DNA of 64,000 nucleotides from Vicinamibacterales bacterium (lineage in GTDB: Bacteria > Acidobacteriota > Vicinamibacteria > Vicinamibacterales > UBA2999), in assembly GCA_041659285.1 (NCBI GenBank), contig JBAZYO010000004.1:384601-448600 (forward strand). Direction: 5' to 3'. Of this stretch, positions 26,082-34,826 are shown piece after piece (the stretch's first letter is position 1; every line of letters begins with the position of its first letter). Both the position numbers and the translations under genes were made by a program. The notes below the pieces were generated by a model, which saw only the letters and a list, made by a program, of their open reading frames with translations, was not told where the DNA came from and did no database searches.

Positions 26082-27938
26082 ATGCCGCGACGCCTGACCC
26101 TGCTCCTTCTCGGTTTCCTCGCCGCCGGAAGCTCAACCGCCGCGGCGCAAGGCTTCGGCGTCACCGGCCTGCTGCCGTTCGAAAAGCAGTGTGCGAGCTG
26201 CCACCTGAAACCGGAGGCCGGCAGCCGGGCGCCCACGCGCGAGCAGATGCAGGGCCGGGCGCCCGAGGCGATTCTCGACGTGATCACGACCGGCGGCATG
26301 GCGCCAATGGCCTCGGGACTGACCGACGCGCAGAAGCGCGCCATTGCCGAGTACGTCACCGGGCGGGCGTTCGGCACCGTGGCGGCGGGACCCGCCTCGA
26401 CGATGAAGAATCAGTGCGCGGCGAAGCCGCTGGGCGATCCCCTGGCCGGTCCGGGGTGGAACGGGTGGGGCGTTGACAAATCCAACTCGCGCTTCCAGCC
26501 GGCGGCGGCCGCGGGTTTGACCGCGGCGACGGTGCCGAACCTGGCGTTGAAGTGGGCGTTTGGTTTCCCCGAGGGACGGCAGGCCTTCGGCCAGCCCACG
26601 GTGGTCGGCGGGCGCGTCTACGTCGGCTCCGACAACGGGTTCGTCTACTCGCTCGATGCCGCCACCGGGTGCGTCTACTGGTCGTATCAGGCCAAGTCCG
26701 GCGTGCGGACCGCCATCACGGTGGCGCCGGTCAAGGCCGGCGCGGCACGGTTCGCGGTGTTCTTCGGCGACGTCAGGGCCAACGTCTACGCGATCGACGC
26801 CGAGAACGCCGCGCTGATCTGGACCAAGCACGCCGACGCGCACCCGGTCGCGCGCATTACCGGCGCGCCCGTGTTCCACGAGGGGCGTCTCTACGTGCCG
26901 GTGTCGTCGATTGAAGAAGCCCTCGGCGGCAATCCCGACTATCCCTGCTGCTCGTTCCGCGGCAGCGTGGTCGCCTACGACGCCGCCTCCGGCGAGCAAC
27001 GGTGGCAGTCGTTCACGATCTCGGAAGCCGCCGTCCCGATGCGGAAGACCTCCACCGGCACGCAGTTGTGGGGGCCGGCCGGCGCCGCGGTGTGGTCGGC
27101 GCCAACGATCGACCCGGAGCGCCGGCGCATCTACCTGTCAACCAGCAACGGTTATACCTACCCCGCGATCAACTCGACCGACGCGGTGATGGCGCTCGAC
27201 CTCGACACCGGCAAGCGGCTGTGGACGCGGCAGCTGACGCCGAACGACGCCTATGTGATCGGTTGCGGGCCGAACGCCAAGTCTGAAACCTGTCCCCAGG
27301 TAACGGGACCGGACTTCGCCGTCGGCACCTCACCCATCCTTCGCTCGCTCCCCGGGGGCCGGCGCATTCTCGCCGTCGGACAGAAGTCCGGGCTGGCGTG
27401 GGGCATCAATCCGGATGACGGCACCGTGGTCTGGCAGCATCGCGTCGGCCAGGGCACGGCACTCGGCGGCATCGAGTGGGGCGGCGCCGCGGATGATCGC
27501 TTCGTGTATTACCCGAACGCCGACGGGCTCCTGGGATTGAAGGCGGCCGGCGGCCTGGCCGCGATTCGCCTGGCGACGGGCGAGCGCGAGTGGTGGGCCC
27601 CGCCGATTGCCACCTGCACCGACAACACCATGAAGTGCATCCCCGCGCAGTCCGCGGCGGCCACCGCGATCCCGGGCGTGGTGTTTTCCGGCGCGACCGA
27701 CGGGATGATGCGCGCCTATGACGCGACCAACGGCAAGGTGCTGTGGGAGTTCGCGACCGCGCGCGAGTTCGACACCGTCAACGGCGTCAAGGCGCGCGGC
27801 GGCTCGATCAACGGCCCCGGCGCGACCGTCGTCTCGGGAATGGTGTTCACCAATTCGGGCTACGGCTCCTTCGGGCAGATGGCGGGCAACGTGCTGTTGG
27901 CGTTTGGCGTTCAACCGGCGAGCCCGCCCAAACCTTAG
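26082..27938 (+). CDS. cytochrome c / PQQ-propeller dehydrogenase (polyvinyl-alcohol dehydrogenase-like)
   Basis: A 618-aa exported quinohaemoprotein. After a signal peptide ending in AAAQ comes a cytochrome c domain with CASCH (residues 37-41) and a distal Met candidate in GGMAPM, then a PQQ-type propeller (WGVDKSNSRFQ, repeated VYVGSDNGFVYSLDAATG-like blades, and a DAENAALIW-like blade). The layout matches polyvinyl-alcohol dehydrogenase and related alcohol oxidisers. A vicinal Cys pair (DYPCCSF) may be a PQQ-contacting disulfide. Divergent from the blaI-type operon. Confidence 0.82.
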   Translation: MPRRLTLLLLGFLAAGSSTAAAQGFGVTGLLPFEKQCASCHLKPEAGSRAPTREQMQGRAPEAILDVITTGGMAPMASGLTDAQKRAIAEYVTGRAFGTVAAGPASTMKNQCAAKPLGDPLAGPGWNGWGVDKSNSRFQPAAAAGLTAATVPNLALKWAFGFPEGRQAFGQPTVVGGRVYVGSDNGFVYSLDAATGCVYWSYQAKSGVRTAITVAPVKAGAARFAVFFGDVRANVYAIDAENAALIWTKHADAHPVARITGAPVFHEGRLYVPVSSIEEALGGNPDYPCCSFRGSVVAYDAASGEQRWQSFTISEAAVPMRKTSTGTQLWGPAGAAVWSAPTIDPERRRIYLSTSNGYTYPAINSTDAVMALDLDTGKRLWTRQLTPNDAYVIGCGPNAKSETCPQVTGPDFAVGTSPILRSLPGGRRILAVGQKSGLAWGINPDDGTVVWQHRVGQGTALGGIEWGGAADDRFVYYPNADGLLGLKAAGGLAAIRLATGEREWWAPPIATCTDNTMKCIPAQSAAATAIPGVVFSGATDGMMRAYDATNGKVLWEFATAREFDTVNGVKARGGSINGPGATVVSGMVFTNSGYGSFGQMAGNVLLAFGVQPASPPKP

Positions 27939-27980
27939 AACTCGTAAGTCGCTGGGCGATAGGGCATAGTACTGACTCGC

Positions 27981-28421
27981 ATGACGATCCTCGGAACGGC
28001 CGAGCTGCAACGGCTCGCCCTGAGGGTGCTACTGCCAACCGAGGGCGACGCTCCGGGGGCGGACGCCCTCGCGGCCGCGGCACACCGCGCCTATGACGAC
28101 CTGGCTCGGGTGACGGCGCCGCTGATTGGCCACATCGGCGTCGCGGCAATCACCGATCGCGCGTTGCACCTGGCGCAGCGCGAATACCCGTGGATGGCCC
28201 GCACGCAGGTGCCCGCCCCCGGCGAAGGGCCGTTCGATCACTTCGTCACCTTCCTGAAGCGGCAGGACCCTGTCATCGCCACCGCCGCCGCCGCGGCGGT
28301 GTTCGCCACCTTCATCGGGATGCTCGTCACGTTCATCGGCGAACCCCTGACCACGGGCTTGTTGCGCAAGGCGTGGCCCGATGCTTTTTCCGACGCGAAC
28401 ACAAGAGGACGCAAGACATGA
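27981..28421 (+). CDS. small protein with C-terminal membrane segment, kaiC-linked
   Basis: A 146-aa protein of unknown family. The first 95 residues look soluble and helical; residues about 100-122 (TAAAAAVFATFIGMLVTFIG) form one transmembrane helix, followed by a short basic tail. Its stop overlaps the KaiC-like start (ATGA), so the two are translationally coupled and it could tether or regulate the ATPase at the membrane. That role is inferred from context only. Confidence 0.6.
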   Translation: MTILGTAELQRLALRVLLPTEGDAPGADALAAAAHRAYDDLARVTAPLIGHIGVAAITDRALHLAQREYPWMARTQVPAPGEGPFDHFVTFLKRQDPVIATAAAAAVFATFIGMLVTFIGEPLTTGLLRKAWPDAFSDANTRGRKT

Positions 28422-29953
28422 CGGACCGGGTTGCCATTCGCCAACTCCCTACGCGCGTTCCGGGTCTCGACCAGATCCTGGGCGGCGGATTGCCGGAGTT
28501 CTCTTTCAACGTCATTGCCGGCGCGCCGGGCGCGGGAAAGACGACGCTGGCGCAGCAGATCATGTTCGCGCTCGCCACGCCCGAGCGTCCCGCGCTGTAC
28601 TTCACCGTGGTCGGCGAACCCCCGATCAAGATGCTGCGCTATCAACAGCAATACAGCTTCTTCGACGCCGCTCGCGTCGGTGAGTCCGTGCGCTACGTCA
28701 ATCTGAGCGAGGACGTCGTCACCGGCTCGCTGGAAACGCTGCTGGCGCGCATCGTCCAGGAGGTCGAGGCCACCAGCCCGGGCGTGGTGATTGTCGATTC
28801 GTTTCGCACCGTGGCCCAGGCGGTCGAGCGGACCAACGACAGCAAGATCGATCTCCAGCACTTCGTGCAGCAACTGGCCATCCGGCTCACCACCTGGGAA
28901 GCGACCACGTTCCTGGTCGGCGAATATCAGCCATCGGAGGCCGAGCACAATCCGGTGTTCACCGTCGCCGACGGACTGCTGTGGCTGATGCAAAGCCTCG
29001 ATCGGAATTCGATCGTTCGCAAGATGCAGGTGATGAAGATGCGCGGACAGGCGCCCATCCCCGGGCTGCACACCTTCCGCATCACCGGCGACGGACTCCA
29101 GGTGTTCCCGCGCATGATCGTCGGACCCGAGGAGAAGTTGCAGGAGCCGGCCGCGGTCGCGGCGCGCAAGCCGCGCAAGCGGCTCTCGAGCGGCGTCAAG
29201 GGGCTGGACGAGATGCTCGGCGGCGGCATTCCGGCCGGTTACTCCATCTTGCTGGCCGGGCCATCGGGCTCCGGCAAGAGCGTGCTCGCCAGCGAGTTCA
29301 TCGCCGACGGCGCGCGTCATGATGAGCCGGGCATCATCGCCGTGTTCGAGAAGCGGCCCAATGAGTACTCGCAGGACAGTCCCCTGGGACGGCGGTTCGA
29401 CCAGTTCGTCCGCGACGGCAAGGTCGGCATCCTCCAGACCCGCCCGCTGGACCTGTCGATCGACGAGATGCTCAGTGAAATCATCGACGCCATTCATCGG
29501 CTCAAGGCGCGCCGGGTGGTGATCGATTCGCTCTCCGGGTTCGAGCTGGCGCTGGCGCCCACCTTCCGCGAGGATTTCCGGGAGTCCCTCTATCGCATGG
29601 TCACGGTCCTCACCGGCATGGGCATCACGATGATGATGACGGCGGAGGTGGAGGACAGCTATACCGACCTGCGCTTCAGCCCGCACGGCACGGCCTTTCT
29701 CACCGACGCCATCATCATGCAGCGCTATATCGAGGTGAAGGGTCAACTCCAGCGCATCATGGCCGTCGTGAAAGTGCGCGGCAGCTCGCACAGCAAGGAC
29801 CTGCGGGCCTTCGAGATCACCGAGACCGGGATCGAGATGGGCGAGACGCTCGGCACCTACGGGGGCTTGCTCACGGGCAGTCCGGAGTTGTCCGCGATCG
29901 TCCCGGCCATCCTCGCGGGCAGGAAGCCGCGGCCACGGCCGACCGGGCGGTGA
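28418..29953 (+). CDS. KaiC-like double-domain RecA-fold ATPase
   Basis: A 511-aa KaiC-family protein with two RecA-like domains. Walker A sequences are GAPGAGKT (35-42) and GPSGSGKS (about 280-287); Walker B-like VVIVDSF and VVIDSLSGFE follow. The adjacent glutamates that KaiC uses for catalysis are altered: VVGEPP in domain 1 and FEKRP in domain 2, so each domain keeps one. The C-terminal KVRGSSHSKD segment resembles the region of KaiC's phosphorylated Ser/Thr pair. No kaiA or kaiB is present; a hybrid histidine kinase follows after 3 bp. Confidence 0.85.
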   Translation: MTDRVAIRQLPTRVPGLDQILGGGLPEFSFNVIAGAPGAGKTTLAQQIMFALATPERPALYFTVVGEPPIKMLRYQQQYSFFDAARVGESVRYVNLSEDVVTGSLETLLARIVQEVEATSPGVVIVDSFRTVAQAVERTNDSKIDLQHFVQQLAIRLTTWEATTFLVGEYQPSEAEHNPVFTVADGLLWLMQSLDRNSIVRKMQVMKMRGQAPIPGLHTFRITGDGLQVFPRMIVGPEEKLQEPAAVAARKPRKRLSSGVKGLDEMLGGGIPAGYSILLAGPSGSGKSVLASEFIADGARHDEPGIIAVFEKRPNEYSQDSPLGRRFDQFVRDGKVGILQTRPLDLSIDEMLSEIIDAIHRLKARRVVIDSLSGFELALAPTFREDFRESLYRMVTVLTGMGITMMMTAEVEDSYTDLRFSPHGTAFLTDAIIMQRYIEVKGQLQRIMAVVKVRGSSHSKDLRAFEITETGIEMGETLGTYGGLLTGSPELSAIVPAILAGRKPRPRPTGR

Positions 29954-29956
29954 GTC

Positions 29957-31330
29957 ATGGGTGATGAGAACGCGTCGGTAGAGAAGCGCGAAGGCGCGGT
30001 GACGGCGCGCGAGGACGCGTCCACCCTTCGCGAGGAAGCGATCCTCGCCAGGGAAGAGGCCGCGGAGGTGAGAGCGGAACTCGACCTCCTCATGACCCAG
30101 ATGCGCGAAGCCAACGAGCGCCTGATCGTCGGGACGCTCCGCGCCGAAACCATGACCGAGGTCGCCGAAGAAGCCAACCATCTCAAGGATGAGTTCCTGG
30201 CGACGGTGTCACACGAGCTCCGCACGCCCCTGAATGCCATTGTCGGATGGGCGCGAATCCTGGCGTCGAAGCAGGTGCCGCCGGCCGTGGCAGAACAGGG
30301 GATCTCGACCATCGAACGCAACGCCTGGGCCCTGGCCCACATCATCGACGACTTGTTGGACATGTCGCGCATCGCCACGGGAACGCTGCACATGGCGGCA
30401 CAGCCGGTTGATCTGGTCGCCGTGGTGCGGGCGGCACTCGACACCGTGGAGCCAATGGCGGAGACCAAGAAGGTGCGGCTGGCGTTTGCCCCGGACCCTG
30501 CCGCCGTCGAAACCATCAGCGGAGACGCCGGCAGGCTCGAACAGGTGATCTGGAACCTGCTCGCCAACGCGGTCAAGTTCACGCCTGCGGGCGGGGGCGT
30601 GGAGGTCTGCATCGAGCGCCGCGACAGCGTCATGGAGATCAGGGTCGTCGATACCGGGCAAGGCATCAGTCCGGACTTCCTGCCCCATGTCTTCGCCCGT
30701 TTCCGCCAGGGCGAGGGTGCACCGACCGGACGTCACACCGGACTCGGCCTTGGGCTGTCCATCGTCCGGCAGCTCGTCGAGTTGCATGGCGGAACGGTGC
30801 ATGCGGCCAGTGAGGGCGTGGGCCGCGGCGCGACATTCACGGTCAGCCTGCCGATTGCCCCCGTCGATCCGCTCACCGCTCTGCGAGGCCGGCGGGCCGC
30901 GCCTTCGCCCCCCTCGTCCGCGCACCAGCCTCGGCTCAATGGACTGCGGATACTGGTCGTCGATGACAGCGCCGACGGCCGCGCGCTCACGTCGTTGGTG
31001 CTGACGCAGGCGGGCGCCAGCGTGAAGACGGCGGCGTCGGTTCGAGAAGCGCTCGAATCAGTCGAGACCGATTGGCCGGATGCCCTGGTGAGCGAAATTG
31101 CCCTGCCGGGGCAGGACGGCTACGAGCTGATCCGGCAGATTCGGCGGCGCGAAGCCGACCACCAGGGGTTTCTCCCCGCGGTCGCCCTCACCGGCTACGC
31201 TCGCGCCGAAGATCGGACGCGAATCCTCGAGGCCGGATTCCAGGCGCATCTCCCAAAGCCGGCTGAGCCGTTCGACCTCGCCAGCACCATCGCCGCCATC
31301 ACCAGGGATCGACCGGACAGGAAGTCCTGA
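29957..31330 (+). CDS. hybrid histidine kinase with coiled coil and atypical receiver
   Basis: A cytosolic 457-aa kinase. Residues 8-60 form an acidic/basic coiled coil; HisKA carries SHELRTPLN with phospho-accepting His86; HATPase motifs are NLLANAVKFT (N-box), DTGQGI (G1) and GLGLGLSIV (G2). The C-terminal receiver has the acidic pair in VVDDS, the conserved Thr in ALTGY and Lys in LPKP, but the phospho-acceptor Asp is Glu380 (ALVSEIALPG). It lies 3 bp behind the KaiC-like gene, suggesting output from KaiC into phosphotransfer. Confidence 0.88.
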   Translation: MGDENASVEKREGAVTAREDASTLREEAILAREEAAEVRAELDLLMTQMREANERLIVGTLRAETMTEVAEEANHLKDEFLATVSHELRTPLNAIVGWARILASKQVPPAVAEQGISTIERNAWALAHIIDDLLDMSRIATGTLHMAAQPVDLVAVVRAALDTVEPMAETKKVRLAFAPDPAAVETISGDAGRLEQVIWNLLANAVKFTPAGGGVEVCIERRDSVMEIRVVDTGQGISPDFLPHVFARFRQGEGAPTGRHTGLGLGLSIVRQLVELHGGTVHAASEGVGRGATFTVSLPIAPVDPLTALRGRRAAPSPPSSAHQPRLNGLRILVVDDSADGRALTSLVLTQAGASVKTAASVREALESVETDWPDALVSEIALPGQDGYELIRQIRRREADHQGFLPAVALTGYARAEDRTRILEAGFQAHLPKPAEPFDLASTIAAITRDRPDRKS

Positions 31331-31336
31331 CCGGCC

Positions 31337-31837
31337 TCACGGCGCGAAGGTATACGAAAGGGTCCACGCCCGCCGCGAAGCGCCCAGGGGCGCCGGCCCC
31401 TCGACGACGACCGCCATGGTTGCGATGGTGAGCGGGACCGGGCAGTTGTCGGACTCGTCGAACACGATCGACAGTTCACGCGTCTCGCCCCGTGCCAGTT
31501 CGAACGGCCCCGTGAAGGTCAGCAGGCAGGCCTGGAGGTTGGTGGCGTGAAGAAACGCGCGGGCCCCGAGCACCGGCCCGGAGTCCTGCGCGCGCAGGGC
31601 TAATCGCATGGCCACCCGATTGACGCATCCGCTGATGCGAGTGCCGCAGCCGGTGAGCGTAGACCCTGGTGATGGGGTCGCGCCGAGGAACACAATCTCG
31701 ACCGGCCCGGTCTGTTCGATGAGGACAGGTTGGGGAACAGGAGGCGGCGACGGCGCCACCGGGTTGGGAGAGTCGCGGCAACCCGCCAGTGTGAGCGCGA
31801 TCACGACAGCAGGCGCGAGACGACAGCACCAGCGCAC
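31337..31837 (-). CDS. lipoprotein of unknown function
   Basis: A 166-aa lipoprotein: leader with lipobox ALTLAGC, then a Pro-rich spacer (SPPPVPQPV) and a beta-rich domain with four cysteines that could form disulfides. No family recognised. It is convergent with the histidine kinase gene, 6 bp apart, and starts about 65 bp from the divergent mqnB gene. Confidence 0.6.
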   Translation of the reverse strand: MRWCCRLAPAVVIALTLAGCRDSPNPVAPSPPPVPQPVLIEQTGPVEIVFLGATPSPGSTLTGCGTRISGCVNRVAMRLALRAQDSGPVLGARAFLHATNLQACLLTFTGPFELARGETRELSIVFDESDNCPVPLTIATMAVVVEGPAPLGASRRAWTLSYTFAP

Positions 31838-31902
31838 AGCGAACCTCCACCTTCAATGCTACGCCTCATGCGCGGCGACCGAAAGTGCTAGGCTGAAAAG
31901 GC

Positions 31903-32532
31903 GTGGCCGCCGACCTCCTCATCTGCATGGCAACGGAACTCGAAGGCGCGCGGCTGCGCGAGCGCCTGGGCGCCGATTCGTCGGTGGAGATCGTGCGGAT
32001 GGGCGTGGGGCCGGTGAACGCCGCGCATGCCGTCACGCTGGCGATTACGCGCTCGCGGCCGAAGGCGATCGTGGTATGCGGCATCGGCGGCGCCTACCCC
32101 GGCGCCCCGCTGCGGATCGGCGACGTCGCCTGCGCCGACAGCGAGTGCTACGGTGATCTCGGCGCCACCAGCCCGGGTGGCTTCCTCGACATGCAGGCGC
32201 TCGGCTTTCCGATCGTGGAGGGTCCCGAGCCGCTCTACAACGTGCTGCCGATGCAGCTGTTCCCCGCCCCCACGCGCGTCCGCTTTGTCACGATGTCGTC
32301 GTGCACCGGCACCGACGCGGCCGCGCGGGCATTGGCAGCGCGAACCGGCGGCGCGGTCGAGAACATGGAAGGCGCGGCCGTCGCGCACGTCGCGCGCCTC
32401 CACGGCATCCCCGTCGGCGAGCTACGCGGCATCAGCAACATCGTCACCAATCGCGACACCAGCGCGTGGCGGATCAAGGAAGCCGCCATCGCCGCACAGG
32501 AGGCCTTGCTCACGTGGATCGCCCAGCGCTGA
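31903..32532 (+). CDS. mqnB: futalosine hydrolase
   Basis: Cleaves futalosine to dehypoxanthine futalosine in the alternative menaquinone pathway. The 209-aa product belongs to the nucleoside phosphorylase fold: LLICMATELEGARL at the N-terminus, VVCGIGGAYP, and ENMEGAAVAHVA carrying the base/ribose-binding Glu, with RGISNIVTNRD near the end. The GTG at 31903 is preceded by a weak purine tract. The mqnD start lies inside its 3' end (19-bp overlap), so the two pathway genes are coupled. Confidence 0.87.
   Translation: MAADLLICMATELEGARLRERLGADSSVEIVRMGVGPVNAAHAVTLAITRSRPKAIVVCGIGGAYPGAPLRIGDVACADSECYGDLGATSPGGFLDMQALGFPIVEGPEPLYNVLPMQLFPAPTRVRFVTMSSCTGTDAAARALAARTGGAVENMEGAAVAHVARLHGIPVGELRGISNIVTNRDTSAWRIKEAAIAAQEALLTWIAQR
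32498..32503 (+). promoter_or_regulatory. ribosome binding site of mqnD, inside mqnB
   Basis: A perfect AGGAGG lies 10 nt before the GTG at 32514 while still inside the mqnB coding sequence. It fixes the mqnD start and argues for independent re-initiation. Confidence 0.75.
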
Positions 32533-33284
32533 ACTTCGCGTTCTCGTCCTGCCCCAACGACACCTTCGCCTTCCACGCCATCGTCCATGGCCTGGTGCCG
32601 GGTCCGGCGGTCGCGCCGCACATCGACGACGTCGAGGCGCTGAATGCGCGGGCGGAACGGGGCGAGGCCGAGGTGACGAAGATTTCGATCGCGGCGTACC
32701 CCCGGATTAGGGATCGGTATTCGTTGCTGCGAGCCGGCGGCGCCGCGGGGTTCGGCGTGGGTCCCATCGTGGTGGCGCGAACGGCCCGTGAGGTGGGCGG
32801 CCGCGTGGCCATTCCGGGCGAGCGCACCACGGCGGCGTTGCTGTTGCGGCTGCTGGGCCGGTTTGAGACCGTGCCGATGCGGTTCGACCAGATCGAGGGC
32901 GCGGTGCTCCGCGGCGACGTGGATTGCGGCGTGCTGATCCACGAGGGCCGGTTCACCTACGAGGCCAAGGGCCTCACGTTGCTGACCGACCTGGGCGCCG
33001 TGTGGGAACAGCGCATGCAGTGCCCGCTGCCGCTGGCCGCCATCGCCATTCGCCGGGATCTGGCGCCGGAGTTTGGCGCGGCCATCGACGCGGCGCTTCG
33101 GGCAAGCGTCGAGTATGCCTTCGCGCATCCAGACGCGAGCCGGGACTACGTCGCTGCTCACGCGCAGGAGATGTCTCCGGACGTGGTCCAGCAGCACATC
33201 CGGCTCTACGTGAACCAATACACGGTCGAGTTGGATGAGCGGGCCGTCCAGGTGATGCTCGAGTTCGGCGACGAACCCGGCTGA
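32514..33284 (+). CDS. mqnD: 1,4-dihydroxy-6-naphthoate synthase
   Basis: A 256-aa MqnA/MqnD-fold (periplasmic-binding-protein-like) enzyme converting cyclic dehypoxanthine futalosine to 1,4-dihydroxy-6-naphthoate in menaquinone synthesis. Motifs: FAFSSCPNDTFAFHA near the N-terminus (typical of MqnD), VTKISIAAY, VIPGER-like VAIPGERTTAALLL, and DCGVLIHEGRFTYEAKGL. Start chosen from the strong AGGAGG upstream. Together with mqnB it shows that the organism makes menaquinone by the futalosine route; mqnA, mqnC and mqnE are not in the window. Confidence 0.9.
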   Translation: MDRPALNFAFSSCPNDTFAFHAIVHGLVPGPAVAPHIDDVEALNARAERGEAEVTKISIAAYPRIRDRYSLLRAGGAAGFGVGPIVVARTAREVGGRVAIPGERTTAALLLRLLGRFETVPMRFDQIEGAVLRGDVDCGVLIHEGRFTYEAKGLTLLTDLGAVWEQRMQCPLPLAAIAIRRDLAPEFGAAIDAALRASVEYAFAHPDASRDYVAAHAQEMSPDVVQQHIRLYVNQYTVELDERAVQVMLEFGDEPG

Positions 33285-33342
33285 ACGGCAACTGGCGAGC
33301 TCTGGTACGCCGCTTGCACCCTGAGCAGGCGGGGGACGTGTC

Positions 33343-34443
33343 ATGGCTCAGTCGAAAGTCCGTTACGCCGTGGTCGGCCTTGGCCACATCGCGCAAGCCG
33401 CCGTGCTGCCGGCATTCGCGCACGCCAGGCGCAATTCGTCGCTCCACGCCCTCGTCAGCGGCAGCGACGAGAAGCTCAACAGTCTGGGCGACCGCTACCG
33501 CGTGCCGGTGCGCGCCAGCTACGACAACTACGAGCGGTGCCTGAAAGAGGTAGACGCTGTCTACATCTGCACCCCGAACTCCGAGCACGCCGGCTACGCG
33601 GTGCGGGCCGCGCAGGCGGGCGTGCACGTGCTATGTGAAAAGCCGCTCGCGGTCACCGCGGCCGAATGCCGGCGCATGATCGAGGCCGCGGCGACCGCCA
33701 ACGTCCGCCTGATGACGGCGTACCGGCTGCACTTCGAGCCGCTGTTTCTCGAAATCGTGGAGATGGTGCGTGCCGGCCGCATCGGCGAGCCGCGCTACTT
33801 CAACTCGTCGTTCTCGATGCCCGCCAGGCCGCACGGCATCCGCACCAGGCGAGAGTTGGGCGGCGGCACCTTGTTCGACCTCGGCGTGTATTGCATCAAT
33901 ACGGCTCGCCTGTTGTTCCGGGCCGAGCCTACGGAAGTGTTCGCCTACTCGATTGACGGCGCCCGCACCGACATGCCGGACATCGACGAGATGACCTCGG
34001 GCCTGCTCCGCTTCGACGGCGATCGCCTGGCCAGCTTCACCACGAGCTTTGCCGCCAACGGCGTGTCGGACCTGCGCGTGGTGGGCACCGAAGGCAACAT
34101 TCACGCGGAGCCGGCCTACGATTATGCCGAGGCGCTGGGCTACACGCTCACGGTCGGCACCGACGTGACGATGAAGAAGGGCCGGCGGCGCGACCAGTTC
34201 GCGGCCGAACTCGTGTACTTCTCGGATTGCGTGCTGCAGGGCACGGAGCCGGAGCCCTCCGCGGAAGAAGGCTGTTGGGACGTGCGCGTGGTGGACGCGC
34301 TCTATGAGTCCGCGAAGCGCGGCGCCCCGGTCTTGCTGCCCCACTTCGGTCCCGAACGGCCGCCGTCCCCGAAGCAGGCCGTGGATCTACCGCCGGTGCG
34401 CGAGCCGGACCTGGTGGCGGTGGAGAAACCGCACCACGACTAG
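33343..34443 (+). CDS. Gfo/Idh/MocA-family NAD(P)-dependent oxidoreductase
   Basis: A 366-aa oxidoreductase. The N-terminal Rossmann fold reads YAVVGLGHIAQAAVLPAF; DAVYICTPNSEHAGYA and VLCEKPLAV give the EKP motif, whose Lys is catalytic in this family. The C-terminal alpha/beta domain (GGGTLFDLGVYCINTARLLF) carries the Asp and nearby catalytic-site residues. Substrate (a sugar, inositol or dehalogenation target) cannot be assigned. The last 35 residues are Pro-rich and basic and not family-typical. Confidence 0.88.
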   Translation: MAQSKVRYAVVGLGHIAQAAVLPAFAHARRNSSLHALVSGSDEKLNSLGDRYRVPVRASYDNYERCLKEVDAVYICTPNSEHAGYAVRAAQAGVHVLCEKPLAVTAAECRRMIEAAATANVRLMTAYRLHFEPLFLEIVEMVRAGRIGEPRYFNSSFSMPARPHGIRTRRELGGGTLFDLGVYCINTARLLFRAEPTEVFAYSIDGARTDMPDIDEMTSGLLRFDGDRLASFTTSFAANGVSDLRVVGTEGNIHAEPAYDYAEALGYTLTVGTDVTMKKGRRRDQFAAELVYFSDCVLQGTEPEPSAEEGCWDVRVVDALYESAKRGAPVLLPHFGPERPPSPKQAVDLPPVREPDLVAVEKPHHD

Positions 34444-34451
34444 CGGCGCGA

Positions 34452-34826
34452 TCACCCGACGATCTGCCTGGCGAGCGCCAGGCCAAGCCAGCCCGCGGCG
34501 AGGCCGCCGGCCAGGGTAATCGCGACGTTGACCGCCGCCGCGCCCGGCCTGCCGCTGGCGAACAGGGTGAGCGTCTCCTGGTTGAAGCTCGAGTAGGTCG
34601 TGAACCCGCCGAGAAAACCCGCCGTGACCGCGGCGCGAATCTCCGGGCTCCAGGCTGAGACCGAAGCCATCTGCATGACGAACCCGATGGCGAAGCATCC
34701 GGTCAGGTTGATGATGATCGTGCCGTAGGGAAATCCGGCGCCGATCCGCTCGACGGCCCACGTGCCAATCAAATACCGGGACCCGCTCCCGAGCCCGCCG
34801 GCGACGACAATCCACAACAGTTGCAT
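34452..34826 (-). CDS. crcB: fluoride channel FluC/CrcB
   Basis: A 124-aa four-helix membrane protein that exports fluoride. Signature features: GGLGSGSRYLIG in helix 1, the polar Asn in INLTGCF, and the GFLGGFTTYSSF segment holding the phenylalanine box residues. The TGA of the upstream cytochrome-like gene is followed directly by this ATG, so it appears to be second in that operon. I see no fluoride riboswitch upstream. Confidence 0.92.
   Translation of the reverse strand: MQLLWIVVAGGLGSGSRYLIGTWAVERIGAGFPYGTIIINLTGCFAIGFVMQMASVSAWSPEIRAAVTAGFLGGFTTYSSFNQETLTLFASGRPGAAAVNVAITLAGGLAAGWLGLALARQIVG

Noticed and set aside
27281..27312. CTGTCCCCAGG palindrome inside the PQQ dehydrogenase gene as a mobile repeat
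   Set aside because: Short, in frame and not repeated nearby; no evidence of insertion.
28238..30181. 647-codon minus-strand frame opposite kaiC
   Set aside because: Antisense shadow of the KaiC-like gene.
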